A program made the translations under genes and the position numbers. The notes under the pieces were generated by a model that saw only the letters and a program-made list of their open reading frames with translations, was not told where the DNA came from and ran no database searches. From Bacillus sp. Marseille-P3661 (GTDB lineage: Bacteria > Bacillota > Bacilli > Bacillales > Bacillaceae_J): a DNA stretch of 64,000 nucleotides. Location: positions 631,042-695,041 of the forward strand of contig NZ_LT965954.1 in the NCBI RefSeq assembly GCF_900240995.1. The letters run 5' to 3'. Below are positions 8,368 to 16,839 of the stretch, in pieces; the first letter of the stretch is position 1, and each line of letters starts with the position of its first letter.

Positions 8368-8709
8368 TTAAGCTAATGCTGCGTTTCCGTGCTCTCCCGT
8401 TCTTATTCTTATTACCTCTTCCACTGTTGAAATGAATATTTTTCCGTCCCCAACCTGACCTGTAGCACAACTCGAGATGATGATGTCAATTACACTATCA
8501 ACCTGAATATCCTCAACAACCATTTCTACTTTTATCTTAGGGTAAAGTTTTATTTCATAACGATTGCCCCTAAAAATACCTTCTTGGCCTTTTTGCAAAC
8601 CACAACCCGCTACTTCTGAAACAGTTAATCCATTAATTCCAAATTCATCTAAATTATGTCTCAATGTTGAAAATGCTTCCGGCCTAATTATCGTTTCAAT
8701 CTTTTTCAT
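8368..8709 (-). CDS. glnK: PII nitrogen regulatory protein (GlnK/NrgB)
   Basis: A 113-residue PII protein. The T-loop with Tyr51 (GNRYEIKLYPK), the B-loop GQVGDGKIF and the C-terminal RTGEHG are all present, so it should bind ATP/ADP and 2-oxoglutarate and block AmtB when nitrogen is ample. It is first in the glnK-amtB operon, the reverse of the nrgAB order in B. subtilis. A GGGGG Shine-Dalgarno precedes the ATG. A 17-base palindrome fitting the GlnR/TnrA consensus lies 24 bases upstream of the start codon, downstream of a good sigma-A promoter, which implies nitrogen control. Confidence 0.96.
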   Translation of the reverse strand: MKKIETIIRPEAFSTLRHNLDEFGINGLTVSEVAGCGLQKGQEGIFRGNRYEIKLYPKIKVEMVVEDIQVDSVIDIIISSCATGQVGDGKIFISTVEEVIRIRTGEHGNAALA

Positions 8710-8732
8710 TCTGTTTCCCCCTTCTCGTTAAA

Positions 8733-8749
8733 TGTTAATATAATTAACA
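8733..8749. promoter_or_regulatory. GlnR/TnrA-type operator
   Basis: TGTTAATATAATTAACA is a near-perfect palindrome that fits TGTnA-N7-TnACA, the shared GlnR/TnrA consensus, at every fixed position. It sits downstream of the glnK promoter (about +12 to +28), a place that suits repression rather than activation. Confidence 0.75.
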
Positions 8750-8767
8750 TCACTTGTTATATTTACT

Positions 8768-8796
8768 ATCATATGGTAATTAACGTATCAGGTCAA
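8768..8796 (-). promoter_or_regulatory. Sigma-A promoter of glnK-amtB
   Basis: On the minus strand TTGACC (8791-8796), a 17-base spacer and TATGAT (8768-8773) form a strong housekeeping promoter. Transcription should start near 8761. Confidence 0.75.
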
Positions 8797-8963
8797 TATG
8801 ATTTTGACGAAAAAGTCTGATTTTAATGATTTTTCATGTAAGAAAATCTAACAAAAATTCTTCTTAAGTACTCCCTTGCTAATTTTCTTAACCAACAGTT
8901 ACAATCAATGTTTTCATAACTTACCATTGAGATTTTAATGAGAAATAGCTTGGACTAATAATC

Positions 8964-8996
8964 AAAAACAAAATAGCCCTACAATAACGTAGAGCT
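8964..8996 (-). terminator. Intrinsic terminator of asnO
   Basis: AGCCCTAC (8975-8982) pairs with GTAGAGCT (8989-8996), with one G-T pair. On the minus strand TTTTGTTTTTG follows. It is eleven bases beyond the asnO stop. Confidence 0.75.
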
Positions 8997-9006
8997 CTTC
9001 AGTCCT

Positions 9007-10851
9007 TTATACTACCTTTACATTATATTTATCTAACCAATAATTGACTTGTGCCAAGTTCGCTATCAATTGTGGCCCTGTCATTAACTGGCCAAAATAA
9101 GGTATTTTAAACGCTGCTCCTTCAGAATCAACAATTGCTTTAAGCTTGTCGCGATCAAAAAACTCAAGGATAGGAGCATTTGAATCAGTTAAAATCTCAT
9201 TCATCCATACTTGCAATGCTTTAGTATAATGAGGATTATGCGTTTTTGGATATGGACTTTTTTTACGATATAAAACATCATTCGGAAGAATGCCCTCCAA
9301 CGCTTTGCGAAGGATTCCTTTCTCTCTGTTCCCAACCATCTTCATTGCCCATGGTATATTCCACACATACTCAACAAGACGATGATCTGCAAAAGGTACA
9401 CGAACTTCCAAGCTCGCTCCCATGCTCATGCGATCCTTTCGATCTAACAATGTCGTCATAAACCAAATTATATTCAAGTAAAATAATTGTCTCCGCTTAA
9501 GTTCAATACCTGTTTCTCCATCTAATCTCGGCATTTCATCAATCGTTTCTTGATAACGCGCTAACACATATTCATTTAGATTTAATCGCTTTTTCCACTC
9601 CTGTTTTAATAAACTTTCACGCTCATCTGTTGATCTCATCCACGGAAATCCGTTTCGATTCATATCATCCTCACGGTGGAACCATGGATACCCCCCAAAG
9701 ATTTCATCTGCACATTCACCAGATAGGGAAACTGTATGTTCTTTTTTTATCTGCTCACAAAACCATATTAATGATGAATCAACATCCGCCATACCAGGTG
9801 CATCTTTTACCAAAACAGCATCCTTTAGGTATTGCACAAGTTCTTCAGTTTGAATCGTCTTATAATGATGTTTTGTAGTAAAAGCAGTTGTCATTTTTTC
9901 GATCCATTCGTTATCTGAATTAGGTTGAAAATCGTTCGCTTTAAAGTAGAGCTCATTATCTACATAATCAATAGAATACGTATGGAGCGGATCTTTACCG
10001 CGATCCTCCATATACTTTGCCGCAATAGCAGTGATGGCACTTGAATCAACACCACCTGATAGGAATGTACAAATTGGTACATCCGAAACTAATTGCCGTT
10101 CAACTGTATCTACAAATAATTCACGCACTTTTTGAGCTGTCTCTTCTAATGAATCGGTATGTTTTTCGCTCTTTACATTCCAATATCTCCAAGTTTTTAA
10201 GCCGTTTTTTGAAAAAGTGAGTGCGTGACCCGGGCGTAATTCATGAATCCCTTTAAAAATTCCATGACCAGGGCTTTTTGATGGTCCTAATCCAAATACT
10301 TCGGCTAAGCCATCATAGGTTATTTCTGTCCTCACATCTGGATGTGCTAAAAGAGCTTTTAACTCAGAGCCAAAAAGAAAACGTCCGCCATCCTGTTTAT
10401 AAAACAATGGCTTAACACCTAAGCGATCCCGACCGATAAATAACTTATCTTCTGCTGCATCCCATACTGCAAATGCAAAAATACCGTTAAGATGTTGTAA
10501 GCAGTTTTCTTTCCACTCCATATAAGAAGTTAAAAGAACCTCTGTATCCGAATGACCATGAAAGGTATACCCTTTTTTCAATAACTCTCGACGGATATCT
10601 TCTGTGTTATACAGCTCTCCATTATAACAAATCGTATATGGTAAATTATTTCTAAATCTAGTCATCGGTTGCTTTCCACCTTCAGGATCAACTACCACGA
10701 GACGCGCATGCCCGAAAGCAGCGTGTTCACGAACCCATACATTAAGATCATCAGGTCCACGACGATTTAATGTTTCTGCCATTTTCTTTACTATACCTCG
10801 TTGCGAACGCAAATCTCTATTCCAATCAATCCACCCAGTAATTCCACACAT
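9007..10851 (-). CDS. asnO: Glutamine-hydrolysing asparagine synthetase, AsnO type
   Basis: A 614-residue enzyme that makes asparagine from aspartate, ATP and glutamine. The N-terminal glutaminase domain needs Cys2 as nucleophile; the start was therefore set at MCGITGW (10851), supported by AAAGGA nine bases upstream, although the frame is open 11 codons further. RGPDD (31-35) and NGELYN (78-83) complete the glutaminase. The synthetase domain has the PP-loop SGGVDSS (265-271). The length equals, as I recall, B. subtilis AsnO, the sporulation-linked one of three synthetases, and the neighbours yisN and yisL agree. A CATATATT at 10904-10911 (minus) resembles a sigma-E -10 but has no good -35. 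Confidence 0.93.
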   Translation of the reverse strand: MCGITGWIDWNRDLRSQRGIVKKMAETLNRRGPDDLNVWVREHAAFGHARLVVVDPEGGKQPMTRFRNNLPYTICYNGELYNTEDIRRELLKKGYTFHGHSDTEVLLTSYMEWKENCLQHLNGIFAFAVWDAAEDKLFIGRDRLGVKPLFYKQDGGRFLFGSELKALLAHPDVRTEITYDGLAEVFGLGPSKSPGHGIFKGIHELRPGHALTFSKNGLKTWRYWNVKSEKHTDSLEETAQKVRELFVDTVERQLVSDVPICTFLSGGVDSSAITAIAAKYMEDRGKDPLHTYSIDYVDNELYFKANDFQPNSDNEWIEKMTTAFTTKHHYKTIQTEELVQYLKDAVLVKDAPGMADVDSSLIWFCEQIKKEHTVSLSGECADEIFGGYPWFHREDDMNRNGFPWMRSTDERESLLKQEWKKRLNLNEYVLARYQETIDEMPRLDGETGIELKRRQLFYLNIIWFMTTLLDRKDRMSMGASLEVRVPFADHRLVEYVWNIPWAMKMVGNREKGILRKALEGILPNDVLYRKKSPYPKTHNPHYTKALQVWMNEILTDSNAPILEFFDRDKLKAIVDSEGAAFKIPYFGQLMTGPQLIANLAQVNYWLDKYNVKVV

Positions 10852-11161
10852 TAGCATCATCCTTTCCGTAATTCGATACTTCAAAAGTTTTTTTGATGGT
10901 TACAATATATGCGCACTAGGTGAATTGGTTAAATGCCTACATAAAAATTGATTTTAATTCAACAGCCCCTAAACCGTTTACATAGTTTATTTGATAGGTT
11001 TTTACTATATTGTTATTTTTTTTAAAAAATGTGAAATACTAGATAAAAAAACATGAATTTTGCCCACAATAGTAGATAGTGAAGTCATATTCTATATAGC
11101 AGGCATGAGTCATCACGAAAAAAAGAATTAGGATACAGTAAATTTAAAGGAGCACAACCAA
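10852..11161. other. Divergent intergenic region between asnO and yisN-like gene
   Basis: 310 AT-rich bases that must hold two outward promoters. A sigma-E-like -10 (CATATATT, minus strand, 10904-10911) is the only recognisable element towards asnO. An RBS (AAAGGAG) precedes 11162. I see no small gene, RNA or riboswitch here. Confidence 0.4.
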
Positions 11162-11725
11162 ATGAGTAGTTTACATAAGAAGTTAACTTCTATCCCTGAA
11201 CAAGAAAGAGCTTATATCGAGGGAACAGTTGAATATATAGGAGACCAATGGATTTTTTTTGATGAGATAAACGAAGAAGCCTCTGAATTAGAGAGTCTCG
11301 AAAATAAATTTCAAGTTTATAGAAATGATTCATGGAAAAATGGAACTTTAATCGATGGTACAATGGTATCTTTAGATAATGACTTTTCATATTTAGTGAA
11401 TGGTGATAAAATTCGTTACAGAAAAAGACTTAGCTTTTCTTTTCAGGAATTATTAGAAGAGCTTGATGAAAATGCTTTTTTGAACCTTGTTAGAACGTTA
11501 AATAGCATGTCTTACTCATTATACGATTGCATATTTTGCAATAATTTCTTACCTTTACTTCATAAAAGAAAAGAACAAACCGGAATGAATGTGATTGTTT
11601 TTGAAAATGGAGACCAAATCTGTATTGTACAACATTATTTCATCCGTAAAAATGGAGAATATACAGACCGTTTTGAATTCTCGCAGAGCAATGGAAACAG
11701 AGTGGTTTGTTCGTATATAAAATAG
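11162..11725 (+). CDS. YisN-like protein of unknown function (possibly DUF2777)
   Basis: A 187-residue soluble protein with no signal peptide. The first half looks like a small beta-barrel (RAYIEGTVEYIGDQWIFFDE), followed by a helical segment (FSFQELLEELDENAFLNLVR) and a Cys pair CIFC near residue 125. I believe that it belongs to the DUF2777/YisN group because of its position between asnO and yisL, as in B. subtilis, and its general pattern, but cannot confirm this. RBS AAAGGAG is at normal spacing. No reaction is known for the family. Confidence 0.7.
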   Translation: MSSLHKKLTSIPEQERAYIEGTVEYIGDQWIFFDEINEEASELESLENKFQVYRNDSWKNGTLIDGTMVSLDNDFSYLVNGDKIRYRKRLSFSFQELLEELDENAFLNLVRTLNSMSYSLYDCIFCNNFLPLLHKRKEQTGMNVIVFENGDQICIVQHYFIRKNGEYTDRFEFSQSNGNRVVCSYIK

Positions 11726-11736
11726 CGTAGACTATG

Positions 11737-11815
11737 AGAAAAGCGAAAGCGCCTTGGTCAGCCCCGACAGGGAGAGTTTTTTTCCACGAGGGGCTAGGCG
11801 GTGGAGAAAACAAGT
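11737..11815. repeat. Fragment of a dispersed Bacillaceae intergenic repeat
   Basis: The text AAAAGCGAAAGCGCCTTGG followed by TCAGCCCCGACAGG is the typical start of a family of non-coding intergenic repeats common in Bacillaceae genomes, and resembles the element in the 23S-5S spacer (29277-29421). It is more GC-rich than its surroundings and looks truncated, with an internal TTTTTTT. Confidence 0.55.
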
Positions 11816-11828
11816 ACATACAAAACAT

Positions 11829-11856
11829 AATAGGCTGCCAAATTGGCAGCCTATTT
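11829..11856. terminator. Bidirectional terminator between yisN-like gene and yisL
   Basis: AATAGGCTGCCAA and TTGGCAGCCTATT form a 13-base-pair palindrome with T tracts on both strands. It ends at the yisL stop codon and serves convergent genes. Confidence 0.75.
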
Positions 11857-12213
11857 CTATAGTACCACATAGCCATAAAATATAGTTAACGAAAGTGAAA
11901 TGATAAATTGCGCCCAAAACAAGCCAGTGGGCTTCCCTTTAGAATGACGTGTTATAACGAACTCCATTGAAAAAATGACCCAAAGCCCCGCTAAAGCTTT
12001 TATTAATACAGGTGAACCCATGATCGCAGATCCTAATCCTGATGCGTATAAACCAAAAAGATGACCGCCAGTGGCTAATATTAAAATATAGAATAAACGT
12101 AAAATCATTTTAATTATTTTTGCAGGTTTCTCTTTATTCTTATTTTGAAGAGAGTAACTAACAAAAAACAAAACTAAAGCTATAAACCAAGTTGTAACGT
12201 GAGCGTGTATCAA
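11857..12213 (-). CDS. yisL: YisL family membrane protein (UPF0344/DUF1516)
   Basis: A 118-residue integral membrane protein with four hydrophobic helices. It begins IHAHVTTWFIALVLFFVSY and contains KMILRLFYILILATGGHLF, both typical of YisL. The frame is open another 35 codons, but the TTG at 12213 is chosen because AGGAGG lies seven bases upstream and gives the family length of 118. Function is unknown throughout the family. It ends at a bidirectional terminator and lies divergent to rocD. Its nearness to asnO and the yisN-like gene matches the B. subtilis yis region. Confidence 0.88.
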   Translation of the reverse strand: MIHAHVTTWFIALVLFFVSYSLQNKNKEKPAKIIKMILRLFYILILATGGHLFGLYASGLGSAIMGSPVLIKALAGLWVIFSMEFVITRHSKGKPTGLFWAQFIISLSLTIFYGYVVL

Positions 12214-12377
12214 TGCTTTTCCTCCTCTTAATCTGAAACTAGACAAGTTTTCTATAATCCATTTTATTATACACTTTGTGCTATTAAATTCCAAAAAAAT
12301 AGTACCGTTTTGGTACAAAAACAGCTAAAGGGTTATACTTATATAGTAATGGAACTATGAAACGGAGGTAGTTTTTC

Positions 12378-13577
12378 GTGGATAGATCATCAGATATTAT
12401 TTCTAAAACAGAAAAATACGGAGCCCATAACTACAATCCATTACCAATTGTTATTTCAAAGGCTAAAGGTGTTTGGGTAGAAGATCCTGAGGGTCGAAGA
12501 TACATTGATATGTTAAGCGCCTATTCTGCAGTTAATCAAGGACACTGCCATCCAAAAATTATTGACGCGTTAAAAAAACAAGCTGAGAAAATCACCTTAA
12601 CCTCGCGCGCATTTCACAACGATCAGTTAGGAGTATGGTATGAAAAAGTAGCAATGTTAACAAATAAGAATATGGTTCTCCCTATGAATACCGGAGCAGA
12701 AGCTGTTGAAACTGCTGTAAAAACTGTGCGGCGCTGGGCTTATGAAATAAAAGGAATACCCGAAAATCAGGCAGAAATTATTGCTTGTACAGAAAATTTT
12801 CACGGACGCACAATGACAGCGGTATCATTATCATCCAATCCTGAATATCAACGGGGGTTCGGACCATTACTTCCAGGAATCAAGATTATTCCATACGGTG
12901 ATATTTCTGCATTAAAACAAGCTATTACACCTAACACAGCTGCATTCTTATTAGAACCCATCCAAGGAGAAGCCGGTATTATCATCCCACCCGAAGGATT
13001 TCTAAAAGCTGCTTTTGAAGTTTGTAAAGATCAAAACATATTATTCGTTGCCGATGAAATTCAAGCAGGATTAGGCCGGTCAGGCAAAATGTTTGCCTGC
13101 GATTGGGAAAATGTAGTACCGGATATTTATATTCTTGGAAAAGCTCTAGGTGGCGGCGTTTTCCCTATATCCTGTGTTGCGGCGAATAAAGATATCCTTA
13201 ATGTTTTCGAGCCAGGTTCACATGGATCAACATTTGGTGGTAATCCGCTTGCGTGTGCAGTATCTATCGCAGCGCTAGATGTTTTAATCGATGAACAGTT
13301 AGCTGACTGTTCACTAGAACTCGGCCAATATATGATAAAGGAATTAAAGAAAATTCAGAATCCCCTTATCAAAGAAATACGTGGAAAAGGATTATTTATT
13401 GGTGTAGAACTAAAAAAGCCGGCCCGTCCGTTCTGCGAAAAACTTAAAGAAGAAGGGCTCCTATGTAAAGAAACACATGAAAATGTCATCCGGTTTGCTC
13501 CACCCTTAGTAATCTCAAAAGAAGATCTAGATTGGGCTATTGAAAGGATTCGTAAAGTTCTATCCAGTAATGGATAA
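12378..13577 (+). CDS. rocD: Ornithine aminotransferase
   Basis: A 399-residue class III PLP aminotransferase. It converts ornithine and 2-oxoglutarate into glutamate semialdehyde and glutamate in arginine degradation. Lys255 (ILGKALGGG) should bind [14 protein letters not shown] (226-236) and the GHCHP/RAFHND segments near the N-terminus are those of RocD. The start is a GTG with ACGGAGGTAG well placed upstream. It stands alone with its own terminator, not beside rocE/rocF. In B. subtilis rocD depends on SigL and AhrC/RocR; I see no clear -12/-24 promoter here. Confidence 0.94.
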   Translation: MDRSSDIISKTEKYGAHNYNPLPIVISKAKGVWVEDPEGRRYIDMLSAYSAVNQGHCHPKIIDALKKQAEKITLTSRAFHNDQLGVWYEKVAMLTNKNMVLPMNTGAEAVETAVKTVRRWAYEIKGIPENQAEIIACTENFHGRTMTAVSLSSNPEYQRGFGPLLPGIKIIPYGDISALKQAITPNTAAFLLEPIQGEAGIIIPPEGFLKAAFEVCKDQNILFVADEIQAGLGRSGKMFACDWENVVPDIYILGKALGGGVFPISCVAANKDILNVFEPGSHGSTFGGNPLACAVSIAALDVLIDEQLADCSLELGQYMIKELKKIQNPLIKEIRGKGLFIGVELKKPARPFCEKLKEEGLLCKETHENVIRFAPPLVISKEDLDWAIERIRKVLSSNG

Positions 13578-13614
13578 TAGACTTATTTAATAAATAACCG
13601 TAATTGTAATTTAA

Positions 13615-13647
13615 AACAAAAAAGCCCATACTTCGGGGCTTTTTGTT
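13615..13647 (+). terminator. Intrinsic terminator of rocD
   Basis: AACAAAAAAGCCC pairs with GGGCTTTTTGTT around ATACTTCG; the T run follows. Confidence 0.85.
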
Positions 13648-13687
13648 CTTTTGGATCTGTTAATAATACCGTCTTATTAATAACTGA

Positions 13688-14476
13688 TTATAGCGACTTG
13701 ACCAATCCTCCATCCACTAGGAACGCCTGTCCTGTAACATAAGAGTTTGCTTGTGAGCATAAATATACAGCCATATTAGCAAATTCCTCCGGTTTGCCAA
13801 ACCGGCCAAGCGGGATTTCTTTTTCTGATTCCGCGTGTAGTTCTTTAGGGTCTAGTCCACTATTCACCGCTAAATCATTATTAAGATTTAGCAACCGATC
13901 CGTTGCAATTCTACCTGGACCTAATGTATTAATTAAAATCTTGTCCTTTCCTAACTCAATTGCTAAACTTTTTGATAAACCAACTATACCGGTACGAAAT
14001 GTATTTGATAGAATTAGTCCTTCAATGGGTTCTTTAAACGAGGAAGAAGCAATATTCAATATACGCCCTCCACCTTGCTTTCTCATATACGGCAATACTT
14101 CGCGTATAGCACGAATAAAACTAAGCAAATTCAACTCAAACGCCTTTTGCCAAACTTCATCATTTAAATCATCAAAGTTTCCAGCAGGCGGTCCTCCAGC
14201 ATTATTTACTAAAATATCAATAGAGCCGTATGTACGGGCAGTTTCGAGAACAACTTTCTGAATTGAATCCACATCTGTCATATCACAAACCTGATAATGG
14301 ACATGTACATTTGTTTGTGACTTTATTTCCTCAGCAGTTAGTTTAAGCGAGTCTTCACTTCGACTAGCAAGCATAATATTCGCGCCTTCTTCAGCAAACT
14401 TTAGTGCAATTGCTTTTCCTAGTCCTTTACTTGAAGCTAAAACTAATGCTGTTTTCCCTTGTAAACCTAAATCCAT
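13688..14476 (-). CDS. Atypical short-chain dehydrogenase (BKR-like SDR without the canonical Tyr/Lys)
   Basis: A 262-residue SDR-fold protein, often annotated as 3-oxoacyl-ACP reductase. The nucleotide motif is altered (ASSKGLG, residues 14-20, in place of TGxxxGIG), NNAGG (91-95) is intact, and the catalytic Tyr-x-x-x-Lys is replaced by Ser157-Asn-Thr-Phe-Arg161 in the expected place. This matches a known SDR subgroup with a non-canonical active site. Whether it is an active enzyme is unclear, and its substrate is unknown. Single gene, divergent from gerP. Confidence 0.88.
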   Translation of the reverse strand: MDLGLQGKTALVLASSKGLGKAIALKFAEEGANIMLASRSEDSLKLTAEEIKSQTNVHVHYQVCDMTDVDSIQKVVLETARTYGSIDILVNNAGGPPAGNFDDLNDEVWQKAFELNLLSFIRAIREVLPYMRKQGGGRILNIASSSFKEPIEGLILSNTFRTGIVGLSKSLAIELGKDKILINTLGPGRIATDRLLNLNNDLAVNSGLDPKELHAESEKEIPLGRFGKPEEFANMAVYLCSQANSYVTGQAFLVDGGLVKSL

Positions 14477-14625
14477 CTAACCAAATCCCTTCAATTACTA
14501 TTAATTATTTACTCTTTATCTTAACAAAAGTAATAGCTGGAATACATCTCGAAACATAATTTTTCCTGAAATACCTATTTCCCAATACTAACTTAATGTT
14601 CGAGAATTTAAATAAGTGGCTATTC

Positions 14626-14653
14626 ACATTAACTGGGCATTCCTCATAGACTA
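14626..14653 (+). promoter_or_regulatory. Sigma-K promoter of the gerP operon
   Basis: AC at 14626-14627, a 17-base spacer and CATAGACTA at 14645-14653 fit the sigma-K pattern (AC, 16-17 bases, CATAnnnTA) at all fixed positions. The spacing to gerPA is about 35 bases. Known gerP operons are expressed late in the mother cell from sigma-K promoters. Confidence 0.75.
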
Positions 14654-14688
14654 CTACAGGTTGATAAAATGTTAAAAGGGTGTTTTCT

Positions 14689-14910
14689 ATGCCAGCTATT
14701 GTAGGAGCAATAAATGTAGTTTCAGTAGGATCCAGCGGCGTGTTGCATATAGGTGACGTTTTTACCATTGCACCTAGAAGTCAAGCTAAAACCTTTGCTG
14801 GGGCAGGCTCCTTTAATACAGGAAACCAAGTAACCATAACGAATCAATATAGCTCGACTAATACGTATGATAACGAACTAATAGACCAACCACAAGCACT
14901 AAATTTATAG
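14689..14910 (+). CDS. gerPA: Spore germination protein GerPA
   Basis: A 73-residue protein of the GerPA/GerPF family (MPAIVGAINVVSV ... TNTYDNELIDQPQ). GerP proteins are in the spore coat and let small germinants through to the inner receptors. The ATG at 14689 gives the family N-terminus MPAIVG; a GTG at 14680 would add three residues but leaves no room for the AAAAGGG Shine-Dalgarno. First gene of the six-gene operon, controlled by the sigma-K promoter upstream. Confidence 0.92.
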   Translation: MPAIVGAINVVSVGSSGVLHIGDVFTIAPRSQAKTFAGAGSFNTGNQVTITNQYSSTNTYDNELIDQPQALNL

Positions 14911-14922
14911 GAGGTTATTTGC

Positions 14923-15150
14923 TTGAATTTCTACGTAAATCAAACTATTAATATTCATTATTTAAAAATTGGCGGAATAACAAATTCATCGGTCCTTCAG
15001 ATAGGTAGCGCAGGTATCATCAAGCCACTCTCCAACTTATATAACACAGGGGGATTTACAGGCCCAGCACCACAGGCTGCTGCTGTTACAGAAGTAGAGC
15101 AACCTCAAGTGGCACCTGTTGTACCGTTAACAGGAACATCCCCAGTATAG
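14923..15150 (+). CDS. gerPB: Spore germination protein GerPB
   Basis: A 75-residue protein (MNFYVNQTINIHYLKIGGIT) with the family stretch SSVLQIGSAGIIKPLSNLYN and a Pro/Ala/Val-rich tail. It starts with TTG, preceded by TAGGAGG at normal distance. GerPB is a coat-located protein needed for germinant access. It lies 12 bases after gerPA. Confidence 0.92.
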   Translation: MNFYVNQTINIHYLKIGGITNSSVLQIGSAGIIKPLSNLYNTGGFTGPAPQAAAVTEVEQPQVAPVVPLTGTSPV

Positions 15151-15208
15151 GCATTCACCTATAATTTATTTCTGCATATGCTGTAGTAGGAAGAGGTGAT
15201 CGAGGAGT

Positions 15209-15832
15209 ATGTATAATCAATATGAAATTTATCAATATTTGCAAAATGTTGACTCATATATTAAAGATCAGAGTACACAAATAAAAAAAATGGAAAAAAT
15301 CATCATCGACCTGCAACAACAAATAGAGGATTTTAAAAAGCGTCCCACAACTAACATTGAAAAAATTGAATATAAATTTGACCAACTAAAAATCGAAACA
15401 TTGGAGGGTACGTTAAATATCGGCTTATCTCCGAATGGTATGGGCGACCCAGAAACGTTCGAAGACCTCACTGTTGGTAAACCACCACAGGGAGTACCAC
15501 CAATTTTACAAGCGTATCCTCAGGTTTATCCTCAGGTTCTAACGGATATTAATCGCTATTTAAGCAAAGATTGCCCGCAAATTATTAATGAAGTAGCACA
15601 GCAAAACAATCATACATTAGATCATTATTATCATTCTTTAATTATCCAAGATATCCAAAAACAAATTGATGAGCGAATTCGTTTTTATATTAATCAAGTA
15701 AATGAAGACAATGCCAGAAATTTGAATGAGGAAGAACTAATCAAACAAATTACTAATAAAGTAAAAGGCGATATTAGAAATGCAATTGAAACCTTTATTA
15801 AACACCTACCTAAAGGAGGGGCACACTCTTAA
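15209..15832 (+). CDS. gerPC: Spore germination protein GerPC
   Basis: A 207-residue protein with a coiled coil near the N-terminus (residues about 18-50, a run of Ile/Lys/Gln heptads), followed by a segment around GTLNIGLSPNGMGDPETFEDL and a charged helical C-terminal half. It is the largest GerP protein and probably a scaffold in the coat. Start ATG with GAGG upstream. Its stop overlaps the gerPD start by one base (TAATG), which indicates translational coupling. Confidence 0.92.
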   Translation: MYNQYEIYQYLQNVDSYIKDQSTQIKKMEKIIIDLQQQIEDFKKRPTTNIEKIEYKFDQLKIETLEGTLNIGLSPNGMGDPETFEDLTVGKPPQGVPPILQAYPQVYPQVLTDINRYLSKDCPQIINEVAQQNNHTLDHYYHSLIIQDIQKQIDERIRFYINQVNEDNARNLNEEELIKQITNKVKGDIRNAIETFIKHLPKGGAHS

Positions 15833-16002
15833 TGAATTTTACAGTTATTAACCGTGGTCTTTCAGTCGGAAATGTTGAAATTACCGGTATTACAAGTTCA
15901 TCATTATTTTTAATCGGCGATACTGAGACTGTCCTATTAAGTTCCATTTTTGATACCCCACCCGAATCACTTATTATCGGACCTTTTGTGCCGCTTGTTT
16001 AA
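15832..16002 (+). CDS. gerPD: Spore germination protein GerPD
   Basis: A 56-residue protein, MNFTVINRGLSVGNVEITGI at the N-terminus, with SSSLFLIGDTE and the near-invariant C-terminal part SIFDTPPESLIIGPFVPL. Start is coupled to the gerPC stop (TAATG), with AAAGGAGG upstream. This is a small coat protein of the GerP permeability system. Confidence 0.92.
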   Translation: MNFTVINRGLSVGNVEITGITSSSLFLIGDTETVLLSSIFDTPPESLIIGPFVPLV

Positions 16003-16027
16003 TAAATATTTGAAAGGATTATGGATT

Positions 16028-16405
16028 ATGTTTAGACGTCTTTCATGCGTTAATACTATCAATATAAAAGATGTAGCAAATAGTGCAGTATTTGAAATTG
16101 GGGATTCAGAGCAAATTGTTCCATTTTCGAGAGCTCTTGCTGTACAAAGGGAAGCACAAATCTTTTATGGAAACGAAGGGAACTTTGAGGATTTTCATAT
16201 TTACACTCAACCCATCCCAAAACCTAACATTACTGAAAATGTTACGTTTAACCGAATAAATGAGGAACCTACTATTCAAGTAAATACAGTGAGAATTATC
16301 GGTATGTCCTTTTCTAGCGTTTTCCAAGTAGGCTCGACCAAATTGATCGATAGTGAAGCTAGAGTTAAACACATTCGCCAACTTTTAACAAAAGGGGACG
16401 AATAG
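16028..16405 (+). CDS. gerPE: Spore germination protein GerPE
   Basis: A 125-residue protein with two GerP-type motifs: NSAVFEIGDSE near residue 19 and FSSVFQVGSTK near residue 95, so it appears internally duplicated. The frame is open upstream but GAAAGGATT eight bases before the ATG at 16028 and the N-terminus MFRRLSCVNTI decide the start. Fifth gene of the operon; a coat protein needed for normal germinant passage. Confidence 0.9.
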   Translation: MFRRLSCVNTINIKDVANSAVFEIGDSEQIVPFSRALAVQREAQIFYGNEGNFEDFHIYTQPIPKPNITENVTFNRINEEPTIQVNTVRIIGMSFSSVFQVGSTKLIDSEARVKHIRQLLTKGDE

Positions 16406-16521
16406 CTCGAACATATTTCAACACAAACACATACATTGTATAGTAAGAATAATATGATATGAATTTCTATAAACTTATGAACACTTTAAACTTAAATCTT
16501 TAAAATAAAGGATGTTTGAAT

Positions 16522-16740
16522 ATGCCTGCAGTTATTGGTGGTCCTATTAACATTACTGGAGCAGAAGGTGTTGTTACTTTCGGTGATACTTTTTATGTAG
16601 CTCCCAAAAGTGTCAGTAAAACAGCTGCCGGGTCAGGTGGATTTAATACTGGGAATTTTGTTTGGGCAAACAATGGAATTAGCGCAACAAATACATTAGA
16701 TCCAGATTTAGTCGATCAGCCATCCTCCGGAAACGCATAA
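16522..16740 (+). CDS. gerPF: Spore germination protein GerPF
   Basis: A 72-residue GerPA/PF family protein (MPAVIGGPINITGAEGVV ... NTLDPDLVDQPSSGNA). The ATG at 16522 gives the family N-terminus; AAAGGATG precedes it. It lies 116 bases after gerPE, a larger gap than elsewhere in the operon, so a second promoter is possible though I see no clear sigma-K site. Followed by a terminator. Confidence 0.92.
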   Translation: MPAVIGGPINITGAEGVVTFGDTFYVAPKSVSKTAAGSGGFNTGNFVWANNGISATNTLDPDLVDQPSSGNA

Positions 16741-16780
16741 CAGTGAAAATCTTCTCTTGAGGATTTTCACTGTTTTTTTT
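16741..16780 (+). terminator. Intrinsic terminator of the gerP operon
   Basis: CAGTGAAAATC pairs with GATTTTCACTG, followed by eight T. It begins directly after the gerPF stop. Confidence 0.92.
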
Positions 16781-16839
16781 GAAACCTTTCTACATTTTAA
16801 TCGTATTAATTACTGTAGATTTAGACAGGGGGATATACA

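Noticed and set aside
14505-14768. Minus-strand frame opposite the gerPA promoter
   Set aside because: It covers the sigma-K promoter and the start of gerPA, with no RBS or recognisable protein features.
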